The notes under the pieces are model-generated. The model did no database searches, had not been told where the DNA came from, and saw only the letters and a program-made list of their open reading frames with translations. The position numbers and the translations under genes were made by a program. Shown here in pieces: positions 25,001 through 48,220 of a stretch of 53,416 bases of DNA; within the stretch, counting starts at the first letter, position 1; every line of letters starts with the position of its first letter. Source of the DNA: Dipetalonema caudispina (Eukaryota > Nematoda > Chromadorea > Rhabditida > Onchocercidae); the NCBI GenBank assembly GCA_013365325.1, contig JABVXV010000387.1, positions 1 to 53,416 on the forward strand. Direction: 5' to 3'.

Positions 25001-27838
25001 TTAAAACTACAATTCGTTTAAAAAAAACAAAAAAATTAGGCCCCCTTTTCTTTTTTTGGAATATCAAAAAAGATTCATTCTGATGATATTGCTAAATTTA
25101 ACATCATTAATTAATGAAGACTAAGGTTAAATTTGAAAATAAAGCATGTTCAATTGTTTTTCTTCTCATTTTCCAACACCTTTTGAATCTCTTCTGCTCT
25201 TCTAAATTAATCGCTTTCTAAAGCTAAAACAAAATATTTTATTAATATTTTATTAGCGATATAAAATTGCGAATTAGTTGTCGGTAAGTAAAGGAATGGA
25301 AGTGAATTTTCCGTAAACATCAAATTTCGTTTATTTTGTTTGTCTTTCTTTTTTTTTTTTACTCTTCCTTCCTCTTTCTCTTTCCCTTTTTAATTAAAAA
25401 AATTTTCCCAAGCTTCCTTATTTTGATTATATTTCCATTGAGTATCACTGTTTGCCGTTATCAAGAATTTGTGTACTTCTTTTTTTTTTTTTTTTTTTTT
25501 ATGGAAATTTATAAAATCATTGGTTCGATTTTCGACAAATTTTAAAACTTATCCTAAAATATTTGGATTTAATCTATTTTTTTTTTCTCTCTCTATCTCC
25601 TCTCTTCGATGAATCGTCAATGATTAGCTGTTTGTTAAATTAGTATTTACTTATATAAACTATCAATGATGGGTTAAACAAAAACAAAAAAAAAAAAAAA
25701 GGAAGTGATTTTTAATTTAATGATATTACTGTTTAACTAGTTAATCCTTCATAGATTCATAGACAATGACTATTACAGCTATAATATCGTTCAAGGAAAT
25801 GGAAACACCGGGAAGTACCGGGAAGTATGAAAGAACTACACCGTATAACCGTATGATAACATTCATTTACGGTACAGTCATAACCATATGACTATACAGT
25901 AACCTTTATTTTAATGATAGCATAATTAAATTACTGCCATACCATTTCAAAAGCTCTCATTTCGAATGTAAAAATCTAAAATTAATTTTTGCCTTCAACT
26001 TTTTTTTTTTTTGCAAGAATAAAAAAAAACATATCCAATAAATAACAGTTTCACTTGGTATGTGAAAACATTTTAATATATTTCGGAAATCGGATTCAGT
26101 TTCAGAATTAACTAATTCGTTCATTTTCTTTGTTTACTTTTGTTTTCCTTCTTTCTCTCTCTTTCCACCTTCTTTTACAAGATAGAGAAAAAGATTTCGA
26201 GGAATTTCACAAAAATTTGATCATTATTTTAACAATGACTGTGCATTGTCCATTTGTTTTTTTTCTCTTTTTTTTTTTCTTTTTTTGTTGGTTCATTGTT
26301 AAAGCAAACAATACGAAATTGGAATTTGTTTAAAATTTCTTCCTCTTTCCATTTGCTTAATACTATTCCTTTTACGATAATGTGATGTTAATTAATTAAT
26401 AAAATCGACGATTTTTTTCCCTTTTCTTTTTTTGAAAAAAGCAAAATGAATGCAATTCATTTAAGTGCTTTCTTTTTATTCATCAAATTTTTTTGACCCC
26501 ACCAAAAAAAAGATTTCTTTTTTCTTTCTAAAAAAAATAAGCAAACATTTCTAAACTTTTTAACATCTGTTACTGTTAGTAAACAGGATTGCATCAAAGA
26601 TTTCAACAATGATACGGTCGAAGAGATCAGGATGTAAAGAAGAAAAGTAAAAAAAAAAAAAAAAAATGGATGTCATTTTTGGAGAAATGATTAATGAATG
26701 AGCATTTTTGAAAGAATTTGTGAAATAGTTCCAAAATGAAATAGTAGAAATTTTAGCAAAAGTACGTTTGTGTCGCTTTATTTCATGAAATGGCTATCAT
26801 AATGAAAGGGCAAAATTTTGATATTTGATGTCAAAATTAAATTGAAAAATATCATGCATAATTTAAAATTTCCATCTTTTCTATTGCTTCAAGAATTTGT
26901 ACAGCAAAATTTATGATTGTAAAATGCTATTAGTTTAAAAAAATTAATAATTTTACCATTCATTTATTAAAAATATATCATAAAACAATGATTGAACCTA
27001 ATTTGAAATGATGGGCAAAAGAATGAAGAAAATAGAGGGAGAATGGGATTTGAAAGTATGCTAATTGTAAATTTACTCTTCTCTCTATCCTCTTGTAAAT
27101 AATTTTTTGAATTGAACCGGATGAAATGATTTTCAGAAAAGATTCGAATTAAACTTTGACCAGTAAATTTAGTCATAGCCATAAATAACTAAATCATTAG
27201 TTTACTGGAAAAAATGTAATGATAAGAGGCGATGAAATATTTTTAAAATTTCGATATTAATATCACTACTACTTAAATGATCAATGGGGAATAGTTCAAC
27301 ATAATTAGATTTAACAAATATTTTAAAAATGCTAACTATCTAATGGGATAACTTAAGGAAATATACACGATTAATTATAAGGTAACGAAAATAAAATGAA
27401 AAATATATTGCTAACACATTAATATATGAGTAATAGCTTAATATGAGCCAAATATTCTATAAGATATATATGAATATAGGAAGTAATAGTAAAATTTAAT
27501 CTAAATATTTTAAGATAAACAATTTCAAAAATAATCTTTCAAAAGACTTACTTTTCGGATTTTGAACCACCACAAATTAACCAATGTTTATTGATGAAAC
27601 GTAAAGAAGCAAGGACGCTATTACGCATAATTGCATTCCATTTTGGTACTTTTTGAATATTTTCAATTGATGCATTTGGATAATCCACCTGAAATCGTAC
27701 CACTCGAACAGCTGGTACTGTTTCTTGAATTGCAATCGTTTCATGTATTACAGTTAGCAATATACAGCAACCAATAATATTAGCCAAAAAATATGGTCGA
27801 TTATAGTCGTTGAATGCATGATGCAATATTATCATCAT
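22068..27838 (-). CDS. Orphan secreted or membrane-anchored protein, three exons
   Basis: Exons 27838-27552, 22836-22747 and 22458-22068 join in exact phase (2, then 2, then stop) to give 255 residues. The N-terminus has a hydrophobic stretch (about 16-36, FLANIIGCCILLTVIHETIA) that fits a signal peptide or signal anchor. A second ATG lies immediately after the first. The middle (about 37-170) has only a few cysteines and mixed strands such as VRVVRFQVDYPNASIE, CGKVQVTGEIVQPKYYRINA and VYAVVQIGLRGGIFQYTNA, suggesting a compact beta-rich extracellular domain. Two N-glycosylation sequons are visible, NAS and NAT. The last 75 residues are Ser/Pro/Thr-rich and look disordered. No family is recognised. 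The first intron is 4.7 kb; an in-frame exon within it could have been missed. The codon use of all three exons is clearly unlike the flanking AT-rich DNA. Confidence 0.72.
23229..23274. repeat. (AG)n-rich tract
   Basis: An interrupted AG dinucleotide repeat, all purine on the plus strand. Confidence 0.85.
23403..23619 (+). other. Unassigned coding-like open frame inside an intron
   Basis: About 72 codons after a poly(T) run, ending in TGA, with peptides such as LRRLIVGNLTLIIAGQTI and FFGMDEKKREFWRKTNF. Codon use is more balanced than in neighbouring DNA. No splice structure or family is recognised. It may be a decayed mobile-element or gene fragment, or chance. Confidence 0.2.
25807..25892. 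repeat. Cluster of short direct and inverted repeats
   Basis: ACCGGGAAGT is repeated twice in tandem (25807-25826), ACCGTAT(A/G) twice in tandem (25840-25855), and GTCATA/TATGAC forms a small hairpin around ACCA (25877-25892). The stretch is markedly GC-richer than its surroundings. Confidence 0.75.
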
Positions 27839-29922
27839 TGTTGAATACAGATTTACTCACTTCACTTTATTACTGCTACTACTATTGCTGGTTGTTGCTA
27901 TTACTACAACTACTGTAACAACAATAATCAGTTATAGTAGGAGTTTGTTGTAGTATTTACCCACCTTTTTGATGATATTATGTAACAATAACTCCACCCA
28001 TTCATTCCTCATCACCTTTTTCATATCCTTTTCACAAATAAATGGCAAAATTTTTCGAAATGAAATGAGGAATTTTTAATAGATGAAGAAAAGAGAATAA
28101 TAGTATAAAAGATTTATTTTCCAGATTTTGCCTGACTCTCTCTTTTTCCGATTGTTTTGTTGATCAAAATTAATGCCAACATCCTTTTCATTCGATTATT
28201 GTTGGCATCATTTACCGTGTTGTATATTTTCTTGTCATGGATGTTGTTGACCTGAATATTACTATTGCTGTTAATTCATCGTCTTATTTTACCTCCTTCT
28301 CCTCCTACTCCTATTTACTCTCTATCAAATATGAAAATTAACTAATTTTAAAAAGGACAAAAAAGAAAAAAAAAAAAAAATTCTTTTGTAAATTGTTGAA
28401 AAATGCATGTTAATTTGTTGTAAAATTAGTGCAATTATTATTGTTTGATATTAACAAATTCAATTGTTTTCTTTTTGTGTGTGTCACATCAAAATGAGAT
28501 CTATACAATGATTAATTATTAATTGTATTTCATGATATTATATGTAACTAACTTATCCTCATGAAATTTTGATCTTCTCTTCTGCACAAACTTCCGATGG
28601 ATTTGCATATGAAGACAATTGTGGAGAGAACCTTCTCTCTACAGAGAGCTGGAGGGAAAGAGCGAAAAAAAAAAAATGATCGAAAAGGCAAAAAATCTTC
28701 AATGGATAAGAAAAATGTTCTTTCTTCTTATAATTAAATCCTAAATTTTAATTAACACTTAGTACTCTATCAATTTCATATTAATTAATAAGACAACAAT
28801 ATAATTTGTTATTAATTTAAGTGGAAAATACAAAAAATGTTCTGAAGAAGAAAAAGGAAAAAAAAAAAAAACGAAAGCAAAATAATTAATTATAGCAACA
28901 ATAATTAACAGTGTGTTAAAAATTAAATATAAGAAAGTTGAAATTTAGCAGCAAAATTGATAGGATAATTGATTCAAGAGAATGTAGAAGATAATAAAAT
29001 CACTTATAAAATTTTCAGTACATTTTCTTAAAATGAACAAAATGAAATAAATTTTCTGAATTGTTATAATTACAGCAACAAAATTTTTGCAAAGTGAATT
29101 TATTGCAATTTTCAATTATTTTTCATAGAAAGAATACTCTTGGCTTTTTAGCTATTTTAATATAGCTAGGATAGGTTGGCTTAGAGTTATTTAAACTAGC
29201 CTAATTTTTGGGAATTTAGTCTTTATTAGTAAAATATGGGTAAGGTTTTATTGCTTAAATAGTTTGACAAAATTATCCAATAAAATTTTTTTTTTTTTGC
29301 AAAACTTATTAGAATTACTTTCTCATAAAGCAAATTTTCACTTTTCCCTTCAAAAAAGCGAAAAAAAAAGGAGAGAAATTGGATGATTGTAAAAATAATT
29401 TCTAAGTTTGTTTTTTTTTTCCGTCTCAAACAAAATTTTAAAAGCATCCTTTAAAAGTATTTTTCTTGTGGAATAATTAAAAATCAATGAGTTAAATAAG
29501 AAGTAATTTTTCTAAATTATGCTAATTTGAATGGATAGTAAAATATCTAAACATTATGATAATATGGTATCAGAAACTGATTTGAAGACTGATATTCCTG
29601 AATTTTTAATCAATAATATTTGAATATGGTAATATTATCACAATGAAACTATCAACTTTAATTTTTAATCGAAACTACAAATGATCTCAATGATAAGTAA
29701 ACATTATGATATATTCGAGGATACGAATTTGCTGATAGTTTTTCAATCGAATTGAACAATTTTTTGCTTTTTTTTTTTCTTTTGAATTTCATCATAAAAT
29801 TGTTGAAAGTATTTTTATTCACATCTTTTTCCTACAATTTCCTTCTTATAACCTATTTTCTTTAAAATTGAAATTCTCGCACTATCGTAAACAAAATATT
29901 TCACAAACTTTACTAAGTCAAA

Positions 29923-29943
29923 AGAGAGAGAGAGAGAGAGAGA
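29923..29943. repeat. (AG)n microsatellite
   Basis: A pure AG dinucleotide run of about ten units. Confidence 0.9.
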
Positions 29944-32900
29944 GTGGGAGGATAAGAGATGGAAAGATAAACGAAATAAGAAAAAGTAAGCTTTCAAGTA
30001 ATGATTTTCTGGCAAAGAACTGTTTAGTGTAAGTTGAAGCAAATTGAAAATTAAATAAGCTAGGCGAGTTTTTTCTTTCCTTTCTTTTTTTTTTGGTTTT
30101 TCTTTTCTTAAGATTTGGGTGAACTTGTGAAATAGTTGTAGTTGAATGAAAATATCAAACATAATTAATAACTTTAGGAGAAGAAAATTACAATTTTAAT
30201 CATATCAAAATATGATTGTGTTACTTGCATTGGATTAATTTCTGATGTGATAATTTGTATAATGTTTAATTTAAATATTTATTTTAAAAAAATTACATAT
30301 TAGAATAGAAATACTGGTAACAATGTTTGTTTAATAAGATATTAAGTGTGAATTAAATTTGAATAGGCAAATAAATTAATAATGATTTCTTGTGGGAAGA
30401 ACACTGAGTATATGTAAAAAAGAAAATACAAAATATTTTGCTGAAATTTGTTATTAATTTCTATTACTAGCAAATATCACAAGCCATTTTTTTATTTTTT
30501 TAAATTTCAATTCCAACTTTGAATTTATTTTCACGGCAATATGAAACCGATAATTTGGTGCTTTTTTTTTTTGTTTTTCAATAAATATAGCTATAAAACT
30601 GTTTCATTTTTAAGGTTTTTTCTGTTTGAATTTGAAATATTCTATCAAATTTGCATGCATGCAAATTTGAAAATTTTGTTGTGTTTTTTTAATGCTAAAA
30701 TTTTAACACAATATTGCAGAAAACGCTGTTTTGTTTTTCTTGATAAATGGAAATATATGCAACTTAATGGAAAGCAAAAAAGTTTTGATTCGACTTTTCT
30801 GTTATTTGGAAATTTTAATCAAATGAAATTATGAAATTTTGAAAAATGCAGAATACTTTCACCTTCCCATCAATACTTTTTTATATTTAATACGTTTAAA
30901 TTTGTCAAAAAATTATTCACCATCAATATATTTTCATTTTTTATGAACTTTAATATTAAAAGAGAACTTTTGATGCATCTATGAAAAATCATACAATTGA
31001 ATGAATTGGAATTCTATTAAAAATATTAAAAGATTTCCATATTTCTACACTTCTACAATATCAAATTACTGCACATAGTTCCACATTTGATTATCATTAT
31101 GTGTTAATTTGATGAATTATTTGATTCTAAATTTTGCAATGAAATTTTTAATCAAACATATTTAACATGACATATTTGCATGTTTAAAATGAATGTTAAA
31201 AAGTTACTATCAGTGATACGACGAGCGATGTTTAGATGATGAATAAAAGCGCCTTATTTTGATGATCCCAATTTTTCGTTCAATCTATTAAACCTCTCGT
31301 ATTTTCCAACTCTTTTACATCTCATTTCTTTCTTTTTATTTTAATCAAATCTCTCTCTCTCTCATATATTGCACTTTTCTGTTTAAATTTAACTAAAATT
31401 CCAATGATTCAATTTTATGATAAGATAAGCCTATCGAATTGTCCATTTTCGTTAAATTTGCCCTGAAATTTCAATATTGAATAAAAAGATTTTCGTTGGA
31501 AACTCGTTTCTAAAACAGTAACAAAGGGAAGATAAATGAATGAATGGAATATCTGAAATGAAATACATTTTTCCAATGAATAAAAACCATAAAGTATTAA
31601 AGCAATTATGACTACATTTTCTTCTTCTTTCTTTTTTGTTTTTTTTTTTCCCTCTTTTAAATTCATATCAATTTTTTTTTTTTTTTTTTTTTTGCAAAAA
31701 TTCTTGAAGTTTAAAATTATCTTTACATACAATTTATGTCGAACATTTTTGTTGAGGCGAATTAATCATTTAATGAAGCATTCATTTGTAATTATAAAAA
31801 AAAAGAAGGAATTAATAAGCTAATTTATGCAAATAAAAAAGATTTTTCATGAATGTACTTTTTTCCTAAGATCCGAGAAAAAATTTTCAATTTTTTTGAG
31901 AAAGTAATTGATAAAAGTTTTTAAACTTTATCAATTTTTAAAAAATTTCACTTCAATAATTTTAACCATCGATTTTTATTTGTTAACTATGCAATATCTT
32001 AAATGATAAAAATTAGCATTTTTAAAGGAAATTTTGGTTAAAACAAACTTATTGTTCAAGAAAATTTTTTAATGTATAGTAATTCGATATAACTCTTATA
32101 GGATAACTATCATATGCCTTATTTCAGTTAGTAAAGATATATTGAAATTTAATTTCGATTATTTTACAAATATTTGTAATGATGTAACCAAGAAAAGTTA
32201 TTTTGCTTTTTTTTTTCTTTTTTTGTCGAATATTAGTAACTTTGGAAGAATTCTTAATTATCCAGAAAGATTTGCGAATTATTACACATAGTATTGCTTA
32301 TCGCAAATAAGGTTGTATGACAATTGACCTTTTTTGAACTTCAAAATAATATTTCCTCTTTTTAGAACCAAAGAAAAGGTACTGTTATTCAGGATGAAAT
32401 TATCCATTCAAAAATTGTTTCTTCAATGAAATGATCGAATGTTTCGGATTTTTATATTATTAAAATTAAATTATTAATCTCAACTATTTCAGCATATTTT
32501 AATAAAATTTTGTTGTGCATTAATAATTTTTGGATGATTGTTGCTGCTCGATTTACTAACAAGGCTAGACAAAGCATTATTAATGATAAGGTATAAATTT
32601 TAATAATATGCAATATTTCATAAATAAATTTAATCAATACCATGGTTTTTTTTTTATCTCTAGAGCGAAATTTTAAAACAAAATTTTCTTGAAATTGTAA
32701 ATAATTTATTCAAAATTTATTATTTTCTAACATCGAATGCATTTTATTCTGTTAACTTTAATATTGGCCAATTATAAATTAAAATTTTGGGAAATTTTTG
32801 TAATTTACGAAGAAGGATGGAAAATAATTGCTGTTTAAAATTGAAATGTTATTCGTAATTTTTTGAAGGTTCATAGCAAAGATTTTGATCATTATTTAGT

Positions 32901-33012
32901 GGTTTTGTTATGCCTATTTTATAGAAAAAATCCGAAAAGTCACAAAAAATCCGAAGAAATAATTCAACATCACAAAAAACTTCCACATCCGTTAAATTAG
33001 TAAATGATATCA

Positions 33013-33150
33013 TCATGTCACATTCGTTATGGTAGGAAGGAAATCGTAATCAACTTTCCGTTTCCGCATTTCAAGCAATTCATTACGGAACCATATCCAA
33101 TCTTCATTACACCGGAGTATTATGAATTCAACAATTTCAACCGTTTTATT
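33013..33150 (-). other. Unassigned coding-like terminal exon or gene fragment
   Basis: On the minus strand, TTTGAAG|AATAAAACGG could act as an acceptor. It is followed by about 45 codons with balanced codon use, including EDWIWFRNELLEMRKRKV and DYDFLPTITNVT, then TGA. No partner exons were found upstream. On the plus strand the same DNA gives a Ser/Arg-rich frame (FRFRISSNSLRNHIQSS) that could be a remnant N-terminal exon of the globin pseudogene about 190 bp downstream. The two readings cannot both be right; neither is established. Confidence 0.25.
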
Positions 33151-33336
33151 CTTCAAATAAATCAGAAGTTTAAGGAAAAATGATATTAACCATTTTATGT
33201 AAACAAAATACACTCACAGAATCAAATAATTGATAAATTTCATTTTTAAATATTTAAATTCTCTCTATTATATGCATGTAAATTTAATTCTCAATATTCA
33301 AGTTTTCATCATTTTCTTTTATTCCTAATATTTCAG

Positions 33337-33587
33337 ACTAATAAATGGGGCTTAATTTATCAACAAACTCTTGCTTTAAAAGTAACATGGAGTAAATTAT
33401 TGTAAAACATCACATTCCACATGTTGTGGTATCAGTGCTATCATGACAGAAGTTTTCAGTCATCTAAACGAAGCACTTATAAAATATTATTGCCTTTTTT
33501 TTTTCTTTTTTCATCTTTCTTTGCCAAATTTTTTGCAAAAAATTAGACTAAAAGCAAAAAATTAGATTTGTAATTTAATAAAATTTT

Positions 33588-33621
<34 letters not shown>

Positions 33622-34781
33622 GGTTATAATATATTTAAAGTGTTATTATAGTTTGTTTGTAAATTTTCGTTTTTTTTTTTTCTCTCCTTTTTTTTTTTCT
33701 TCAAAATTTGCAGAAAAGCAAAGCACTTCGTGATATATTTTACAATGCAGCATTTGTTAATGCTATAACGGAACATTCGTATAACTGCAACATGGCATGA
33801 TCATTCATAGCTTTTCATATCATTAATTAGTCAAATTATTCAATCGTTCGATATGGAATCTGATAATATCCGAAAACATATTAATAAAATTGGTTTAATT
33901 TTAATTTATCAAATTAATTTATGATTGAATGAAGAAAAAAAAGAGCAAAATTTAAAATAGCTATTATAAAACAGGAAATTATATGTAATAATAATTCCAT
34001 TAATTTTGTTTTAGGTTTATGTCATTTTAATTTAACAAAATATGGTTTTCAATGAAAGCTTTGGGAACATCTGGGTGAAGAATTAGTTTGATGTATTGGT
34101 TGTACAGGTGATCTGAATTTTTAACTTTTTGTTAAATTTCAACCGAAGAATTGAATTTATTTTCTTTTTTGAAATCTTGTCAAGCCATGAAATTTCGAAG
34201 ATGAGTTTAAAATTTATTTTTCTTGAAAATTGGAAAAAACTAAAATTTGATGTTATTGTAAATCGTATGCTGGGAAATATGACACGGATTCACAATAAAT
34301 TATTTCTACTAAAAAAAAAGAAAAAAAAACTAAAAAAATAATAATTAACATTTCATAATTTAAAATGTGCTATTTTCTTGTTTTTTTTTTTTTTTTATTC
34401 TTCTACATATTATTGAAATGATTATATGAAATTTACATTTCGACGTATGAATGTTAAATTATTTGTAAATTAGATGAAATAAAAACTTCAATTATTTCTC
34501 TATTTTACAAAATTTATTCCAAAATTTAGGAAAAATTCACTTTTTCCACTAAATTTTTAATTTAAGATATTTTGATATGAGTAAGATTATAAAATCAAAT
34601 TGATAATTTTTGTTGTATAATTCAGAATTGCGTTCGTAGTTTTCCTGGTTCCTGTCGTGCATGGACGATACTAATCGCCAATCTTATCGATCAACTTTGT
34701 GCAGCTACGATAAAGTTGTATTCTAATAGTAATGTTACAAAGTTACATTATTGTTCAAAGTTATCAACGTTAAATTCATGA
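33337..34781 (+). pseudogene. Decayed globin-family gene, introns retained
   Basis: Four exon remnants follow the globin fold in order. 33337-about 33494 follows a TTTCAG acceptor and reads LALKVTWSKLL (A-helix Trp), then after a frameshift ISAIMTEVFSHLNEALIK (B/C helices). 33714-33892 reads ALRDIFYNAAFVNAI, then after a further frameshift TWHDHS, an in-frame TAG (33808-33810), and LFISLISQIIQSFDMES with HINKIG. 34015-34107 carries a likely proximal His (LCHFNLTKYGF), a TGA (34053-34055), KLWEHLGEELV, and a second TGA (34089-34091). 34626-34781 reads NCVRSFPGSCRAW, then ANLIDQL (H helix), ending in TGA. Globins bind haem through the proximal His; nematode globin-like families are large and often neuronal. 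Three in-frame stops and at least three frame changes rule out a normal product. Retained introns show it is not a processed retrocopy. The first exon's donor and the N-terminus are not identifiable. No sequence reconstruction was attempted. Confidence 0.78.
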
Positions 34782-36382
34782 CAAATGTAACAAATTGGAT
34801 TTATAATCTTATATTCAACGTTATTAAATTATGATTGAATTATGAAATGACTTGAAAAATGAATAAGGAATGAATGATTTCAAATTATGACAATCAGATA
34901 AGGTGAATGTCACCGATTCATAAAATTTAATCATAAGCTTTGATCACTTTATAAGCTAAGGATAATATTTGACCGTAAGCTTTGGCCAATTTATAAGCCA
35001 ATGTTATTCACATATATAATTTATATCTAAAAATTGAAAATGTAAAAAAGAATGTAATTTAAAAATTTCTTGAATTCGTTAGTTTTATTAATAAAAATTG
35101 TACATAAGTTTTAATGTGCGGGAAAAAAAAAAAACGTTATTCACAGACAATTAAACTTTAGTGTAATAATAATCTTTTTAAATCATAAATAAAATTCATC
35201 GTTTTTTTTTCCTTAATTCGACAAGTTTCTTTTTTTCTCTAAATTTTAATTTTGTTCTCTCCCAATTCAATCTTCCAATGTTTATATTATAAAAGTGAGT
35301 TGTAGTGTGAACAGCTTTGTTTATTATAACGCATATAATTTCAATTTGTTTATTTTTTAATGTAATTTAAAAAAACTGCTGAAACTATTTTATTGTTTCA
35401 AAATTGTTTAACAAACAATAAATTATATTGATTAAATTGTTTTAATGCTTTTATATTCATCAGATAGTTCATCATCGTTGTTTCATTTTTTATAATTAAT
35501 TATCATTATGTTAAATAATGATATCCATTTTTGTGATGAAAAAAAATTACTATATCGTATAGGTCAAAGATCATTTCATGATATTTGTACAGGAACAAAC
35601 TAGAAAAAAGAAGAGAGATTATGATAATACACATCGAAATATTGCAAACAAATGATTAGGAAAAAAAAAAAAAAAAAAATGGGGAATAGTTATCAATGGA
35701 TGATCATTTTCACCTGATTTTTATCATTTATTAATCATAATAAATTATGATTATAAAAAGCAGTATCAAAAAAATTCGTTAATGCATATCAATTTCAAAT
35801 AAACAGTAAAAAGATAATATGATACATATTATATCATATTGTATGAGCAGACAAAAAATGCATTTGAGCATTTTAACAATTGCACTAAAAAGATTTGAAA
35901 TTGAAAAATTTTTTTTCTTCATCTTTGTTGAGTAAATTTATCCTTTCAGAAGAAAAAAAAAAAAAAATAATTAGAAAAAAAAAAAGAAAGAAAGAATTAT
36001 TATAAATATTAAAATTGAATCAATGAAATATTTATAGAATATACAGCCTGAAATCAATAATTATTTTTGTAAGAATTTTTCAATTATATTTCTCATTTTT
36101 TTTTTTTTTTTTATCGATAATTAAATATCAATTAAACAATAGCTTTTAAATGATATTAAGAGAAAAAAGAGAAGTGCAATTGTATGGTTATTCATTTATA
36201 AATATTAGATAAATTCGGAATTCCTGAAAAATATTATTTAATCTTTAATTAACGAATAATCATATTTATTAGCAGATCATCCAAATACCTAAAAAGGAAA
36301 TTTATACATAGAAACGGAAAAGGCAATAGTTGATATTTCAATATGAGAATATCAGAAGTAGCATATCTGTCGAATTAAATTT
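34782..36382. other. Convergent intergenic region, globin pseudogene to kinase 3' end
   Basis: 1.6 kb, AT-rich. It contains a degenerate tandem duplication (34931-35008) and several poly(A)/(T) tracts. No gene is seen. Confidence 0.6.
34931..35008. repeat. Degenerate tandem duplication, about 40 bp unit
   Basis: Copy 1 (34931-34970) contains ATAAGCTTTGATCACTTTAT and copy 2 (34971-35008) contains GTAAGCTTTGGCCAATTTAT. Both continue with AAGC and a similar tail. It lies 150 bp past the globin pseudogene's final stop. Confidence 0.7.
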
Positions 36383-47379
<10,997 letters not shown>

Positions 47380-48184
47380 AACGGTACATTTGTCAGTCAG
47401 TACGTAACCGTTTTTTTTTTCTTTTTTTTTTTTTTTTTTTTTTAATTTAAAATGAAAATAGAAATTTCGTCGAATAACAAATATGCAAAAATAATCAACT
47501 TATTTTGGATATAAAAGACAAAAATTGAACATAAATTCAATTAATGCAGCTAATATTATGAATGATTTTTTTTTTTTCGATTGATCTATTGATTTATTTT
47601 TTTAAATCCTTTTTTTTTTTTTATTAGTAGAATGAATCATCGTAGTAACGATGGATGAATTTTTCGAATGGTTTATATTTTTTTTCCTTAGCTTTAGGCT
47701 TTCGAATGAATGATATTTCCTTGGCTTTTTTTTTTTTTGGGTTAATTATAGGAAAGTAAAGCTTTTAGTCAAGCCTTTGTTTTTTTTTTTTTTTTTTTTT
47801 TTAATACTATTATTACAACTGCTTGTTTCATTCCAAACATTTTCCGATATTTTCGATAAGAATTGAAATTAGTTGAAAAAAAAAAAAAAAGAAAAAAAAA
47901 CATAAAAAATGTAAATTATGATATATTAGAATAAATTCAGGAATTTGGAAAATATTGTTATGAATACAAATATAATTAATAGAGAAATGTGATAGCAAAA
48001 AGAGAATTTTTAATACTTCTTGATGGGTTTTCACTTCTTTCATCTTTACTCTTCTCTTTTCGTCATTGTCGCTTCTGTCACACTTCTACACCCTCTTCAT
48101 GTCATTTTCTTACTAAATTCTAAGACAAATGACATGCAATTTGTGGAATACAGCAAATAAATTAAATAATCCATTTGTGATTTT

Positions 48185-48185
<1 letters not shown>

Positions 48186-48218
<33 letters not shown>
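48186..48218. repeat. Long poly(A) tract
   Basis: An uninterrupted run of about 33 A residues, about 800 bp upstream of the kinase start codon. Confidence 0.9.

Positions 48219-48220
<2 letters not shown>

Larger units (their letters stand above)
22837..27551. other. Large first intron of the orphan secreted-protein gene
   Basis: A 4.7 kb intron with a GA-rich repeat at 23229-23274, an unexplained plus-strand coding-like frame (23403-23619), a somewhat less AT-biased stretch to about 24900, and a GC-richer cluster of short repeats at 25801-25900. No gene is confirmed inside it. Confidence 0.55.
27839..33336. other. Intergenic region without a confirmed gene
   Basis: 5.5 kb of AT-rich DNA. 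The first few hundred bases (27839-28330) carry AGT/ACT and CTCCT-type imperfect repeats and are the likely promoter and 5' flank of the orphan gene to the left. A small hairpin (GAGAGAA/TTCTCTC, 28624-28639), an (AG)n run at 29923-29943, and poly(T) tracts are present. A coding-like minus-strand frame at 33013-33150 is noted separately. Other long frames are Phe/Lys/Leu-rich translations of AT-rich DNA. Confidence 0.55.

Noticed and set aside
28624..28639. Perfect GAGAGAA/TTCTCTC hairpin resembling a heat-shock element
   Set aside because: It is short, sits in GA-rich sequence and is more than 780 bp from the nearest start codon; chance is likely.
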